64,000 bases of DNA from Shimia sp. CNT1-13L.2 (GTDB taxonomy: Bacteria > Pseudomonadota > Alphaproteobacteria > Rhodobacterales > Rhodobacteraceae), in assembly GCF_024331145.1 (NCBI RefSeq), contig NZ_JANDJO010000002.1, forward strand, positions 1 to 64,000, written 5' to 3'. The notes beneath the pieces are model-generated. The model saw only the letters and a program-made list of their open reading frames with translations, did not search any database and was not told the origin of the DNA. The position numbers and the translations under genes were made by a program. This document shows, piece after piece, positions 44,022-52,852 of the stretch. Every line of letters starts with the position of its first letter. Within the stretch, counting starts at the first letter, position 1.

Positions 44022-44891
44022 CTATTTGGCGATCTGTTCCAGCCAGCCGGTGAAGAGCTGTGCGGCGGTATTGTTGGTCGATGTTGCCGACGGGCGGGTG
44101 ACGTAGTGGGCCTGTTCGATCGGGACGGGTTGGCCGACGATGGCAATGTCGCGGCCCATCGCGATAGCGGTTTCGGCAAAGCGTTCCAGAACCACCGCGT
44201 ATCCCCCACCTGCGGCGACAATGTCGACAGCGGCGATGGTGGTATCGACGGCAAACTGGCTTTGGGTGGCGTCCTGCGGGATGTCGAAGGCCGCGAGGTA
44301 CCTTTGCCACAGATCCTGAAGGCCGAGGATCTGAACCGCGGGTCGGGTTTGCAGGTCATCGTGCGACAGTGGTGGCGTTCCGGCGGCGGCAATGGGAACG
44401 ATGCGTTCGCGGGTGAGCCGGTGCGAGGTGACATCGGGCCAGTCGCCCCGGCCGAACCGGATTTCCACGTCGACGTTTTCGCGCCCAGCAGAGTCGGCCC
44501 AGATGTTGGAGGCCAGCCTGATCGAGATGCCGGGATGGCTTTGGGTGAAGTCCGGCAGGCGGCGGGCGAGCCAAAGTGTTGCCGAGGAAATCGGGATGCG
44601 GATGGTGAGGTGTTGCGCCTCGCTGGCACCAAAGAGGCTTGTGGTGGAGAGCGCAATGTCCCCGAGGGCGCGGCGGACCGAGAAGGCATAGGCCTGACCG
44701 ACCTCGGTGAGGGTGAGGTTGCGGGCGGCACGTGTGAAGAGCTGACAGCCTAGCTGCGCTTCGAGAGAGCGGACATGCAGGCTGAGCGCGGTCTGGGTGA
44801 TGCCGAGTTCGGCGGCGGCGGCTGTGAAGTTCATGTGCCGCGCGGCGCTTTCGAAGGAGCGGAGCCAGACCAGATTGGGAGACTTGGACAT
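44022..44891 (-). CDS. LysR-family regulator (GcvA-like)
   Basis: 289 residues. GcvA-type winged helix (NLVWLRSFESAARHMNFTAAAAELGITQTALSLHVRSLE) and effector-binding domain. It is divergent from the beta-hydroxyacid dehydrogenase gene, with 132 bp between the starts, and most likely regulates it. The gap contains TTTC-N7-GAAA at 44935-44949, a weak candidate site. Confidence 0.9.
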   Translation of the reverse strand: MSKSPNLVWLRSFESAARHMNFTAAAAELGITQTALSLHVRSLEAQLGCQLFTRAARNLTLTEVGQAYAFSVRRALGDIALSTTSLFGASEAQHLTIRIPISSATLWLARRLPDFTQSHPGISIRLASNIWADSAGRENVDVEIRFGRGDWPDVTSHRLTRERIVPIAAAGTPPLSHDDLQTRPAVQILGLQDLWQRYLAAFDIPQDATQSQFAVDTTIAAVDIVAAGGGYAVVLERFAETAIAMGRDIAIVGQPVPIEQAHYVTRPSATSTNNTAAQLFTGWLEQIAK

Positions 44892-45023
44892 TTCAGGGTC
44901 AAGAAATTTTGGTGGTTTTTCGATGTTTTATTCGTTTCACTTTCTGAAAACAATCTTCTTAGAGTGGCGTATCAGATAGGGTTTCCGGCCTTACGCGCCG
45001 GCCATTGCGGGAGGGATGCGCGC

Positions 45024-45977
45024 ATGAAGATTGGATTTATCGGGCTTGGGAACGTGGGCGGCAAGCTGAGTGGTAGCCTTCTGCGCAACGGGATCGACCT
45101 GACGGTGCATGATCTGAATGCCGATCTGGTGGCGGCCTTCGTGGCAAAAGGTGCCACCGCAGGAGACAGCCCGGCGCAGATGATGCGCGACTGCGATGCG
45201 GTGATTACCTGCCTGCCGTCGCCCGCTGCGTCGGACGCGGTAATGCAGGAGATGTTGCCGGAGGTGCGTGAGGGCAAGATCTGGATGGAGATGTCGACCA
45301 CCGACGAGGCCGAGGCCAAACGGTTGGGGGCAATGGTGATCGAACGCGGGGGGGCGGCCGTTGATTGCCCTGTGTCTGGTGGGTGCCATCGGGCGGACAC
45401 CGGCAACATCGCGATTTTCGCGGGCTGTGATCGGGCGACGTTCGAACGCATCCTGCCGCTGTTGACTACGATGGGGCGGCGGATTCTGCACACTGGTGAA
45501 TTGGGGTCGGCCTCGGTGTTGAAGGTGCTGACCAACTATCTGGCGACGGTGCATCTGGTGGCGAATGCCGAGGCGCTGGTGACGGCTGCGGCGGCGGGGA
45601 TGGACCTGAACACCACATACGAGGCGATCAAGATTTCCTCGGGCAATTCGTTCTCGCATGTGACCGAAAGCCAGGTGATCCTGAACGGGAGCCGCGACAT
45701 TTCCTTTACGATGGACCTTGTGAAAAAGGATGTGGGGCTTTTTCAGGAGATTGCGGAACGGGCCAATGTGCCGTTGGAGATCAGCCCGATGATGGTGAAG
45801 ATTTTCGAGGATGGTATTGCGCGCTATGGCGAGCGGGAATTGTCACCGAACATCATTCGCCGTCTCGAGGACGCCACGGGTCTTGATATCCGCGCGCCGG
45901 GCTTTCCGCCGGAGATGGTGGATGATGAGCCGGAAGAGCCGGGATACGAGGTCATTCCGCAGGGCAAGGGTGTGTAG
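45024..45977 (+). CDS. 3-hydroxyisobutyrate dehydrogenase-family NAD(P)-dependent oxidoreductase
   Basis: 317 residues from the ATG at 45024, after GGGAGGG; longer starts would overlap the regulator on the other strand. NAD-binding MKIGFIGLGNVGGKLSGSLL, the substrate motif CPVSGGCHRADTGNIAIFAG (usual DAPVSGG), and the catalytic lysine in SASVLKVLTNYLATVHL are present. The family oxidises beta-hydroxyacids such as 3-hydroxyisobutyrate or tartronate semialdehyde partner acids. Its C-terminal tail is somewhat longer than usual. Probable target of the divergent LysR. Confidence 0.9.
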   Translation: MKIGFIGLGNVGGKLSGSLLRNGIDLTVHDLNADLVAAFVAKGATAGDSPAQMMRDCDAVITCLPSPAASDAVMQEMLPEVREGKIWMEMSTTDEAEAKRLGAMVIERGGAAVDCPVSGGCHRADTGNIAIFAGCDRATFERILPLLTTMGRRILHTGELGSASVLKVLTNYLATVHLVANAEALVTAAAAGMDLNTTYEAIKISSGNSFSHVTESQVILNGSRDISFTMDLVKKDVGLFQEIAERANVPLEISPMMVKIFEDGIARYGERELSPNIIRRLEDATGLDIRAPGFPPEMVDDEPEEPGYEVIPQGKGV

Positions 45978-46005
45978 GCGTACTCAATCAGAAGCGTTTT
46001 CGAGG

Positions 46006-46036
46006 GGCAGGGTTTTGTGCAACAACCCTGCCTTTT
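46006..46036 (+). terminator. Rho-independent terminator
   Basis: A 9-bp perfect stem GGCAGGGTT/AACCCTGCC (46006-46014 with 46024-46032) followed by a T-rich run, 28 nt after the dehydrogenase stop. Confidence 0.88.
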
Positions 46037-46212
46037 GTTTTGACCTTGGTGATTCCAGGCGGCGCGACATGGCTTGAAACGTTTGACACGAAGCTGTTTC
46101 AGCCCTTATTTTTAAGGGACTTCGCACCTTTTACACAACGCGCCCTCTTTTGTTTGGTACGGGATTTCGCCCGTTATTGTTTTGTATCGCGTTTCATCAA
46201 GGAACAGATTTC

Positions 46213-49200
46213 ATGCTCGATTCCAGTGCCGGCAAGCTTCCCCTTTTTCCCCGAAAATCCTCGCCTTTGACCCTGTCCGAATTGCGAGCTGAGTGGCTGG
46301 CCTATCCCGATATCCTGCGCGAGAAAATCCTGCCGGTTCTGGTGTCCGTCATGGGGTCTTATGCCGGGGATGAGGTTGGATTTCCCGATTTGGACCAAGC
46401 AGTTGCATCGGCGTTGGATGAGGCGGGTGTGGTCGGGGCCGAGGTCGCGTCGGTGCTGGGGGAAGACGGGTTCGAACTGCGTGTTTCGGGGATCGAGAGC
46501 GCCGAGGACGGCGCGGCGCTTGAGCTGACCCTGACTGTCGGAGAAAGCGGCGTCCGGATCGAGGTGCTTGGCGGGTCGGAGCCGGTTGTTCTGGATTTTC
46601 CGAAGTTCACGGTTGCGGGTTTGGATGGGCAGGGTGGTTCGCGGTCCGGCGAGGCGGGTGATTCCCCCGAATTGAGTGATGCCGGGGCCGGTGAGGGGGA
46701 AAGCATGGCCTCGGGTGCGGGGGAGGTGGCCCATTCCAGCCCCCCGACGATCACCGCGGCGCAGTTGCAATCGCTTGCTGACGGGATCGAAGCGGCACTC
46801 GACACCCTGCACGCACGGGTTGTTGCAGAGGTTCTGGCGGAGACCCTGCCGCTGATCGGGAATGGGTTGCTGGCGGCGGAACAGGGTGGGGAAGCCGCGT
46901 TGCAGATGGTCGAGGCCCTGGGCACGGCGCTGAGTGACGCGCTGGATATTCTTGCGGCGGGCGGGAGCCATGGCGCGGATGCGGTCGAGACGGCGCTGAA
47001 TGCGGCTTTGGCGGGTGCGGGGTTTACCGGCACCACGCTGTCGGTGACGGTTCAGGGCGGTGCGGTGCATGTCGCGGTGCAGACACAAGGCGCCGGCAGC
47101 TATTTGCAGGGTCTTGCGGGTGATCTGGGGACGGCCGGCCTTGGGGCGGTCGGAGGCGGGTCGGGGACCCTGTCGACGGTGTTCGATTTCGATCTGGATT
47201 TCGCGACTGGCGGGTCGGGGTTCTTTCTGGATACCTCTGCGGCCAATGACATTTCGATCGATCTTGATCTGACCAATGCGACGTTCGACCCCTCGCTGAC
47301 GCTTGCGGGACAGGGGTTTGACGCGCTGGATGCGGGAACGGGGTTGAGCGGGTCCATCTCGCTTGATCTGCAGGGGGCGGGCAACAGCCTGACCCTTGGC
47401 CAGTTGGGCAGTGCGACGCTGGATGCGGAACTGGACGGGACGGCATCGCTTCAGGTGGGGTTGACGGCGCAAAGCCAGGGTGACATGACGCCGCCGATTG
47501 GGGCCGAGTTGAACGTGGACTGGTCTTTCACCGATGCGACGATCAACGTGTCGGACACCAACACGACGTTCGGGGATCGACCCGATGTGTCGTTCGAGAC
47601 CGTGACGATGGACCTTGGCGGGTTCATGGAGGATTTCGCGGGGCCATTGATCGAGCAACTTGACAAGCTGCTTGAGCCGCTGCGACCGATCCTGAACGTC
47701 CTGGATGCCTCGATCAAGCTGCTTGAGAACTTTCCGGGGCTGAGCGGTGTCTTTGACAAGACGGGCGATGGGCGGGTGACGCTGATCGACGTGATGAAGT
47801 TCGTGTTCCCGAACCTGGACACCGGCCCGTTCGAGACGGTTGTCGAACTGGCCAAGGATGTCGCGGACTGGGCGGATTTTCTGGACAGCACGGGGTTCTC
47901 GCAGGGTGATCTGATCCTTGGGGATGTCGATCTGGGAACGGCGGATATCCGGCTTCCCGGCTTTGATCTTGCCACCGTCACCGCGCAGTTCGGGGGGCTG
48001 GCGGATAACCTTCAGACCGTGCTGAACGGTCTGGGCGGCAGCGGCTGGGACGCGACGGATGGGGGCAGTGGCGACACCGGCGCGGATATCCTGGATTCGA
48101 TGATCAACGACGGCATCTTTGGTTTGCCTATCCTGACGGACCCGTCGCAGTGGATGAACCTTTTGCTGGGGGCGCCCGCCGATCTGGTGTCGATCGACTT
48201 GCCCGAGATTTCGATTGGGCCAAAGAATTACAAGAACCTGTTTTCGGTACCCGTTTTCCCCGGTGTGTTCCTTGATATCGACGGGTTTGCCAATGCCACG
48301 ATCAACCTTGATTTCGGGTTTGATACGCGGGGGCTTCTTGATCCGGCGCTTGATGCGCTGGACGGGCTTTACATCGTGGATGATCCGAACGAGGCCGAAA
48401 TTGTTCTGAATTCGGGTGTGCAGGTTGGTTTGGAGCTGAACGCCTTTGTCGCCTCGATCGGGGGCGGTGGCAATGTTCAGGGCGTCATCAACCTTGATCT
48501 GGATGACAATCTGGGCAGTACGGCGGGCAAGCTTTATTACGACGAGTTCATCGCGGCGCTGACCACCAACCCGTTCTCGATGTTCGATGCCTCGGGGTCG
48601 ATCACCGCCGGGTTCTCGGCCTGGGTGGATACCATTCTTGGCGAAATCTGGCGCTGGGATAGTCCGCGTGTCACCCTGGGGAACTTTGGTTTTGACAGCC
48701 CCGGCATTGATTTGGACCTGGCCAAGATGTCGGGCGGCACCATGACGTTGCACACCGGTGGGCGCGCGGGGGATCGCAACCTTCTTGTACCGAATTTCGA
48801 TATTGCCGAGGCGATCACGGTGGATCAGTCGGTCGAGACCGGCAAGGTTGACCTGAGCATTAACGGCTACACCGAGCGCTACAACAACGTGAGCCATATC
48901 AAGGGCAACGGGCAGCTGCTGCGCGACAGCATTTCGGTGGCCACCAACCTCGCGATTTCGGTCGATTTCTCGGGGGGCGACGGCGATGACGTGCTGAGTG
49001 GTGCGATGTTGGGCGACACGCTCAAGGGCGGTGCGGACAACGACGGGCTTTTCGGCAATGGCGGCGATGACTCGCTGCGCGGTGGTCTTGGCAACGATCT
49101 CCTGGACGGGGGAGAAGGAGCGGACACGCTGGAAGGGGGCGATGGTATCGACTGGGTCAGCTATGTGGCCAGCGATGCAGGGGTCGACATCAATTTTGGT

Positions 49201-52200
49201 GCGTCCATACAGTTCGGCGGCCATGCGCTTGGCGATGTTCTTTCGGGTTTTGAGAACCTTGATGGATCGGCCCATGACGACACGGTCGAGGGATCGCAGG
49301 GCGATGGCAACATCTTTGGCCGCAGTGGCAACGACAGCCTTGTCGGGGGCTCGCATCTTCAGATTCTGTTCGGCAACGACGGTGATGACACCCTGGAAAG
49401 CAACGCAGGCGGCGATACGCTTGTTGGGGGCGAGGGGGACGACACCTATATCGTTCGCGCCACGAACATACGGGTCAACGAAAACGAAAATGGCGAAATC
49501 GCCGAGGGTAGCGACAGCGGCTATGATTGGCTCAAGGCCTATGTTTCGGTCGACCTGCGGGGCATGGACGATTTCATCGAGCGGATCACGTTGTTCAACT
49601 CGGCGACCACGGCCTTTGCCAACGGCATGGACAACCTGATCAACGGCAATGCGCAGGACAATGGTCTTTACGGCTACGGCGGTGCCGACACGATCTATGC
49701 CAACAATGGCAATGACACGGTCTACGGCCATGGTGGTGGTGATCTCGTGACCGGAGGCAAGGGAGATGACGAGTTGCGCGGCGGCGGCGGGAATGACTCG
49801 TTGTTTGGCAACTTTGGCGATGACAAACTTTACGGGGATGACGGTGACGACGTCCTGACCGGCGGTTTCGGGAGCGACACGCTGTATGCGGGATCTGGTG
49901 CGGACGATCTGTGGGGCGGTGCAGAGAACGACTACTACAAGGTTGATGTTCTTGACGTCGTGCATGAGTTCAACGGCGGCGGGATCGATTTTGTCTGGGC
50001 GGATGACGATCACGCTTTGACCGCTGGCCAGGAGATCGAAGTGCTTTCGATCTATTCGTGGCAGAACCTTTTGGTTGCAATCACGCTGGCGGGAGTGACG
50101 CAGAATTACGACGGGCTGGCGGCGGCCATTCAGGCCGGGGTTCAGCTTGGGGCGGTCAAGGAAGGCAGCCTGTTGACGGCGGACCTGACGGGGAACGAAT
50201 ACAACCAGATCCTGATCGCCGAGATGTCGAATATCGACCAGTTCTTCGAGAATACGCTGGAGGGTATGGCGGGGGCCGACACGATTGTCGGGGACGGCCG
50301 TCATGACGTTGCCAGCTATCTGCAATCGGACGCGGCGGTGCAGATTGACCTGTCGTTCAATCGCCAGAACGGCGGCCATGCGCAGGGGGATTTCCTGCAT
50401 GGCATCCACCATGTTCAGGGGTCGGCCTTTGATGACACGATCCTTGGCGAAAGCACGCTTGCGGGGGCGACTGTCGAGGATGCCAACGACATTCACGGGC
50501 GGGAAGGCAATGACCTGATCAACGGGTTCGGGGGCAATGACACCCTGCGCGGGGGATCGGGGGATGACACGGTTCTGGGCGGGTTCGGTGACAACAAGCT
50601 CTTTGGCGGTCTGGGCAAGGACAGCCTTGAAGGGGAAAGCGGTGCTGACACGCTGGATGGCGGGCAGGACGTCGATACGCTGATCGGTGGTCTTGGGGAC
50701 GACCGGTATATCGTGACCACGGGCGATGTGATTGTGGATGCCGATGGTGATGACACGGTCGAGGCCACCGAGGATTTCTATCTCGGGATCGGTGACGAGA
50801 TCGAACACCTCGAAGCCACGTCGGGCAGCGATGATCTTTTGCTTTATGGCAATGCCTTTGCGCAGGTGATCGACGGCAATGACGGCGACAACACCATTCA
50901 CGGCGGCGCCGGGGCGGACACGATTGATGGCGGCGACGGGACGGACCGGGCGTCGTATCTTTTGTCCAACGGAGCGGTTCAGGTGAACCTGAACATTGCC
51001 GTACAAAGCGGCGGCCACGCGGCGGGAGATGTGCTGAGCGGGATCGAGAACCTTCGGGGGTCGATCTTTGGCGATACGCTGATCGGGCTGACGGGGCCAA
51101 ATCCGAACGGCAGCAATGACAATGTGCATTTCGGCGAGGCGGGGCATGACTGGATCGAGGATGTCTTTGGCCAGAACACGCTGCATGGCGAGGGCGGCAA
51201 TGACACGCTTGTCGGCAGCGGATCGTTGCCGTTGCTTGGAGGTAACGGAAGCCTCCTTTTAGGCGGGGCCGGAAACGACAGTCTGGACGGCGGGCATTCG
51301 ACCGCGACCGGTGGCGATACGCTGGCAGGGGGGATGGGAGACGATACTTATCGCGTGACCTCGGCCGGGGACGTTGTGGACGAGAACTGGAATGGCGACA
51401 TTGCAGCGGGGGCTGATGGTGGGCATGACACGTTGATTTCGGACGTGGCGAGTTGGGATATGGACACCACCGGTCAGGCGGAGATCGAAGACGCGGTGAT
51501 CGAAGGCGGTGTTGATCTCAAGGCCAACGATCTTGCCAACCATGTGACGGGGAATGCCTCGGACAACGACATCACGGGCCGCGCCGGGGATGATACGCTG
51601 CTGGGTCTGGGCGGTGATGACACGCTGCGAGGGGGCAACGGGAACGACCATCTGGATGGTGGTTCGGGTGACGACCAGATGATTGGCTGGGCCGGGGACG
51701 ACCTGTTTGTTGTCGACAGTTCGGGCGACAGTGTGGTTGAGACTGATGGCAACGGCGACGATACCGTGCAGTCTTCGATCACCTATACGCTGGGGGATTT
51801 CCTCGAGAACCTGGAGCTGACCGGCGGCGGTGATGTCAAGGGCTTTGGCAATGCGCTGGACAACCGGATCGAGGGCAACAGCGGCGACAATATCCTGCGC
51901 AGCTATGCCGGCAATGACACGCTGTTGGGCGGGTCGGGGATCGACACGATCTATGGCGGCACCGGCGATGATGATCTGACGGGTGGCCTTGGCGGGGGCG
52001 ACAGCCTGTTCGGCCAGGGCGGCGATGACATCCTGCGCATCGTGCAGAGCGAGGGATCGGATCATCTTGACGGGGGTGCCGGAACGGACCTTGGGGATTT
52101 CTCGGGGATCACGACGTTCACGGCGCTGATGGATCTTGAGAACGGGTTTTACCAGTGGTCCGGCATCGGCCCGCAGTACACCCTTGTCAATATCGAGAAC

Positions 52201-52851
52201 ATCGAGGGCGGCGCGGCGTCGGATACGGTGGAAGGGTCTGTGGATGCGAACTGGATCGACGGCAATGACGGGGATGACGACCTGAAGGGCAACGACGGTT
52301 TTGATACGCTGTTGGGGGGGCTCGGGAATGACACCCTGACCGGCGGGCTTGGCTCGGACTCGCTTGAGGGCGGTGATGGGGCGGACGACCTGACCGGCAA
52401 TTCCGGCAATGACGCGATGATTGGCGGGCGCGGGAACGACAGCCTTCGTGGTGGCAACGGTGCGGATACGCTCAAGGGTGGCAATGGGGTGGATACCCTG
52501 AAGGGCGGGGGCGGTCACGACACGGTGTTCGGTTCCGGCGGCAAGGACCAGATCGAAGGCGGAAACGGAAATGACACGCTTGAGGGCGGGCTGGGCGATG
52601 ACGTTTTTGTCTTCGGTGATGGCTTTGGTCAGGACGAGGTGATCGATTTCGACGCGGTTGATGGCGAGAAGATCGACCTGTCCGGCGTTACCAATATCGT
52701 GGATTTCAACGATCTCGTCGGGGCGCATCTTGTTGACGTCGGGGGGACTGCGCAGATCGTTGATGGTGCGGATACCATCCTGCTTGTGGGTGTCAGTTTT
52801 GCCGATGTCGGCGTTGGCAAAGACTATTCCGACGCCGACTTCATCTTCTGA
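46213..52851 (+). CDS. Very large RTX calcium-binding protein (2212 residues)
   Basis: Start ATG 46213 has AAGGAA 8 nt upstream; no signal peptide. Residues 1-920 form a region with no RTX repeats that I cannot assign to a family, rich in beta-type FDLDFATGGS patterns. It contains one EF-hand/dockerin-like loop, DKTGDGRVTLIDVMKF, near residue 514. RTX repeats (GGxGxDxLx) fill about 920-2135 in several blocks separated by two kinds of repeated ~50-60-residue modules: three copies of the VSYVASDAGVDINF...GGHALGDVLSGFENL type, and four of the DDTYIVRA/DDLFVVDS...type. The last residues (SDADFIF) resemble a type I secretion end. Likely secreted by an exporter encoded elsewhere. Confidence 0.9.
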   Translation: MLDSSAGKLPLFPRKSSPLTLSELRAEWLAYPDILREKILPVLVSVMGSYAGDEVGFPDLDQAVASALDEAGVVGAEVASVLGEDGFELRVSGIESAEDGAALELTLTVGESGVRIEVLGGSEPVVLDFPKFTVAGLDGQGGSRSGEAGDSPELSDAGAGEGESMASGAGEVAHSSPPTITAAQLQSLADGIEAALDTLHARVVAEVLAETLPLIGNGLLAAEQGGEAALQMVEALGTALSDALDILAAGGSHGADAVETALNAALAGAGFTGTTLSVTVQGGAVHVAVQTQGAGSYLQGLAGDLGTAGLGAVGGGSGTLSTVFDFDLDFATGGSGFFLDTSAANDISIDLDLTNATFDPSLTLAGQGFDALDAGTGLSGSISLDLQGAGNSLTLGQLGSATLDAELDGTASLQVGLTAQSQGDMTPPIGAELNVDWSFTDATINVSDTNTTFGDRPDVSFETVTMDLGGFMEDFAGPLIEQLDKLLEPLRPILNVLDASIKLLENFPGLSGVFDKTGDGRVTLIDVMKFVFPNLDTGPFETVVELAKDVADWADFLDSTGFSQGDLILGDVDLGTADIRLPGFDLATVTAQFGGLADNLQTVLNGLGGSGWDATDGGSGDTGADILDSMINDGIFGLPILTDPSQWMNLLLGAPADLVSIDLPEISIGPKNYKNLFSVPVFPGVFLDIDGFANATINLDFGFDTRGLLDPALDALDGLYIVDDPNEAEIVLNSGVQVGLELNAFVASIGGGGNVQGVINLDLDDNLGSTAGKLYYDEFIAALTTNPFSMFDASGSITAGFSAWVDTILGEIWRWDSPRVTLGNFGFDSPGIDLDLAKMSGGTMTLHTGGRAGDRNLLVPNFDIAEAITVDQSVETGKVDLSINGYTERYNNVSHIKGNGQLLRDSISVATNLAISVDFSGGDGDDVLSGAMLGDTLKGGADNDGLFGNGGDDSLRGGLGNDLLDGGEGADTLEGGDGIDWVSYVASDAGVDINFGASIQFGGHALGDVLSGFENLDGSAHDDTVEGSQGDGNIFGRSGNDSLVGGSHLQILFGNDGDDTLESNAGGDTLVGGEGDDTYIVRATNIRVNENENGEIAEGSDSGYDWLKAYVSVDLRGMDDFIERITLFNSATTAFANGMDNLINGNAQDNGLYGYGGADTIYANNGNDTVYGHGGGDLVTGGKGDDELRGGGGNDSLFGNFGDDKLYGDDGDDVLTGGFGSDTLYAGSGADDLWGGAENDYYKVDVLDVVHEFNGGGIDFVWADDDHALTAGQEIEVLSIYSWQNLLVAITLAGVTQNYDGLAAAIQAGVQLGAVKEGSLLTADLTGNEYNQILIAEMSNIDQFFENTLEGMAGADTIVGDGRHDVASYLQSDAAVQIDLSFNRQNGGHAQGDFLHGIHHVQGSAFDDTILGESTLAGATVEDANDIHGREGNDLINGFGGNDTLRGGSGDDTVLGGFGDNKLFGGLGKDSLEGESGADTLDGGQDVDTLIGGLGDDRYIVTTGDVIVDADGDDTVEATEDFYLGIGDEIEHLEATSGSDDLLLYGNAFAQVIDGNDGDNTIHGGAGADTIDGGDGTDRASYLLSNGAVQVNLNIAVQSGGHAAGDVLSGIENLRGSIFGDTLIGLTGPNPNGSNDNVHFGEAGHDWIEDVFGQNTLHGEGGNDTLVGSGSLPLLGGNGSLLLGGAGNDSLDGGHSTATGGDTLAGGMGDDTYRVTSAGDVVDENWNGDIAAGADGGHDTLISDVASWDMDTTGQAEIEDAVIEGGVDLKANDLANHVTGNASDNDITGRAGDDTLLGLGGDDTLRGGNGNDHLDGGSGDDQMIGWAGDDLFVVDSSGDSVVETDGNGDDTVQSSITYTLGDFLENLELTGGGDVKGFGNALDNRIEGNSGDNILRSYAGNDTLLGGSGIDTIYGGTGDDDLTGGLGGGDSLFGQGGDDILRIVQSEGSDHLDGGAGTDLGDFSGITTFTALMDLENGFYQWSGIGPQYTLVNIENIEGGAASDTVEGSVDANWIDGNDGDDDLKGNDGFDTLLGGLGNDTLTGGLGSDSLEGGDGADDLTGNSGNDAMIGGRGNDSLRGGNGADTLKGGNGVDTLKGGGGHDTVFGSGGKDQIEGGNGNDTLEGGLGDDVFVFGDGFGQDEVIDFDAVDGEKIDLSGVTNIVDFNDLVGAHLVDVGGTAQIVDGADTILLVGVSFADVGVGKDYSDADFIF

Positions 52852-52852
52852 T

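Noticed and set aside
46174-51186. Very long open frame on the minus strand opposite the giant RTX gene
   Set aside because: It is the shadow of repetitive GGxGxDxL codons; composition is rich in Arg, Val, Ile and Pro with no domain, and the sense frame is clearly a real RTX protein.
48980-52620. Short tandem repeats that could suggest a CRISPR array
   Set aside because: Repeats are 27-bp-period coding repeats (nine codons, GGxGxDxLx) without constant repeat/spacer structure.
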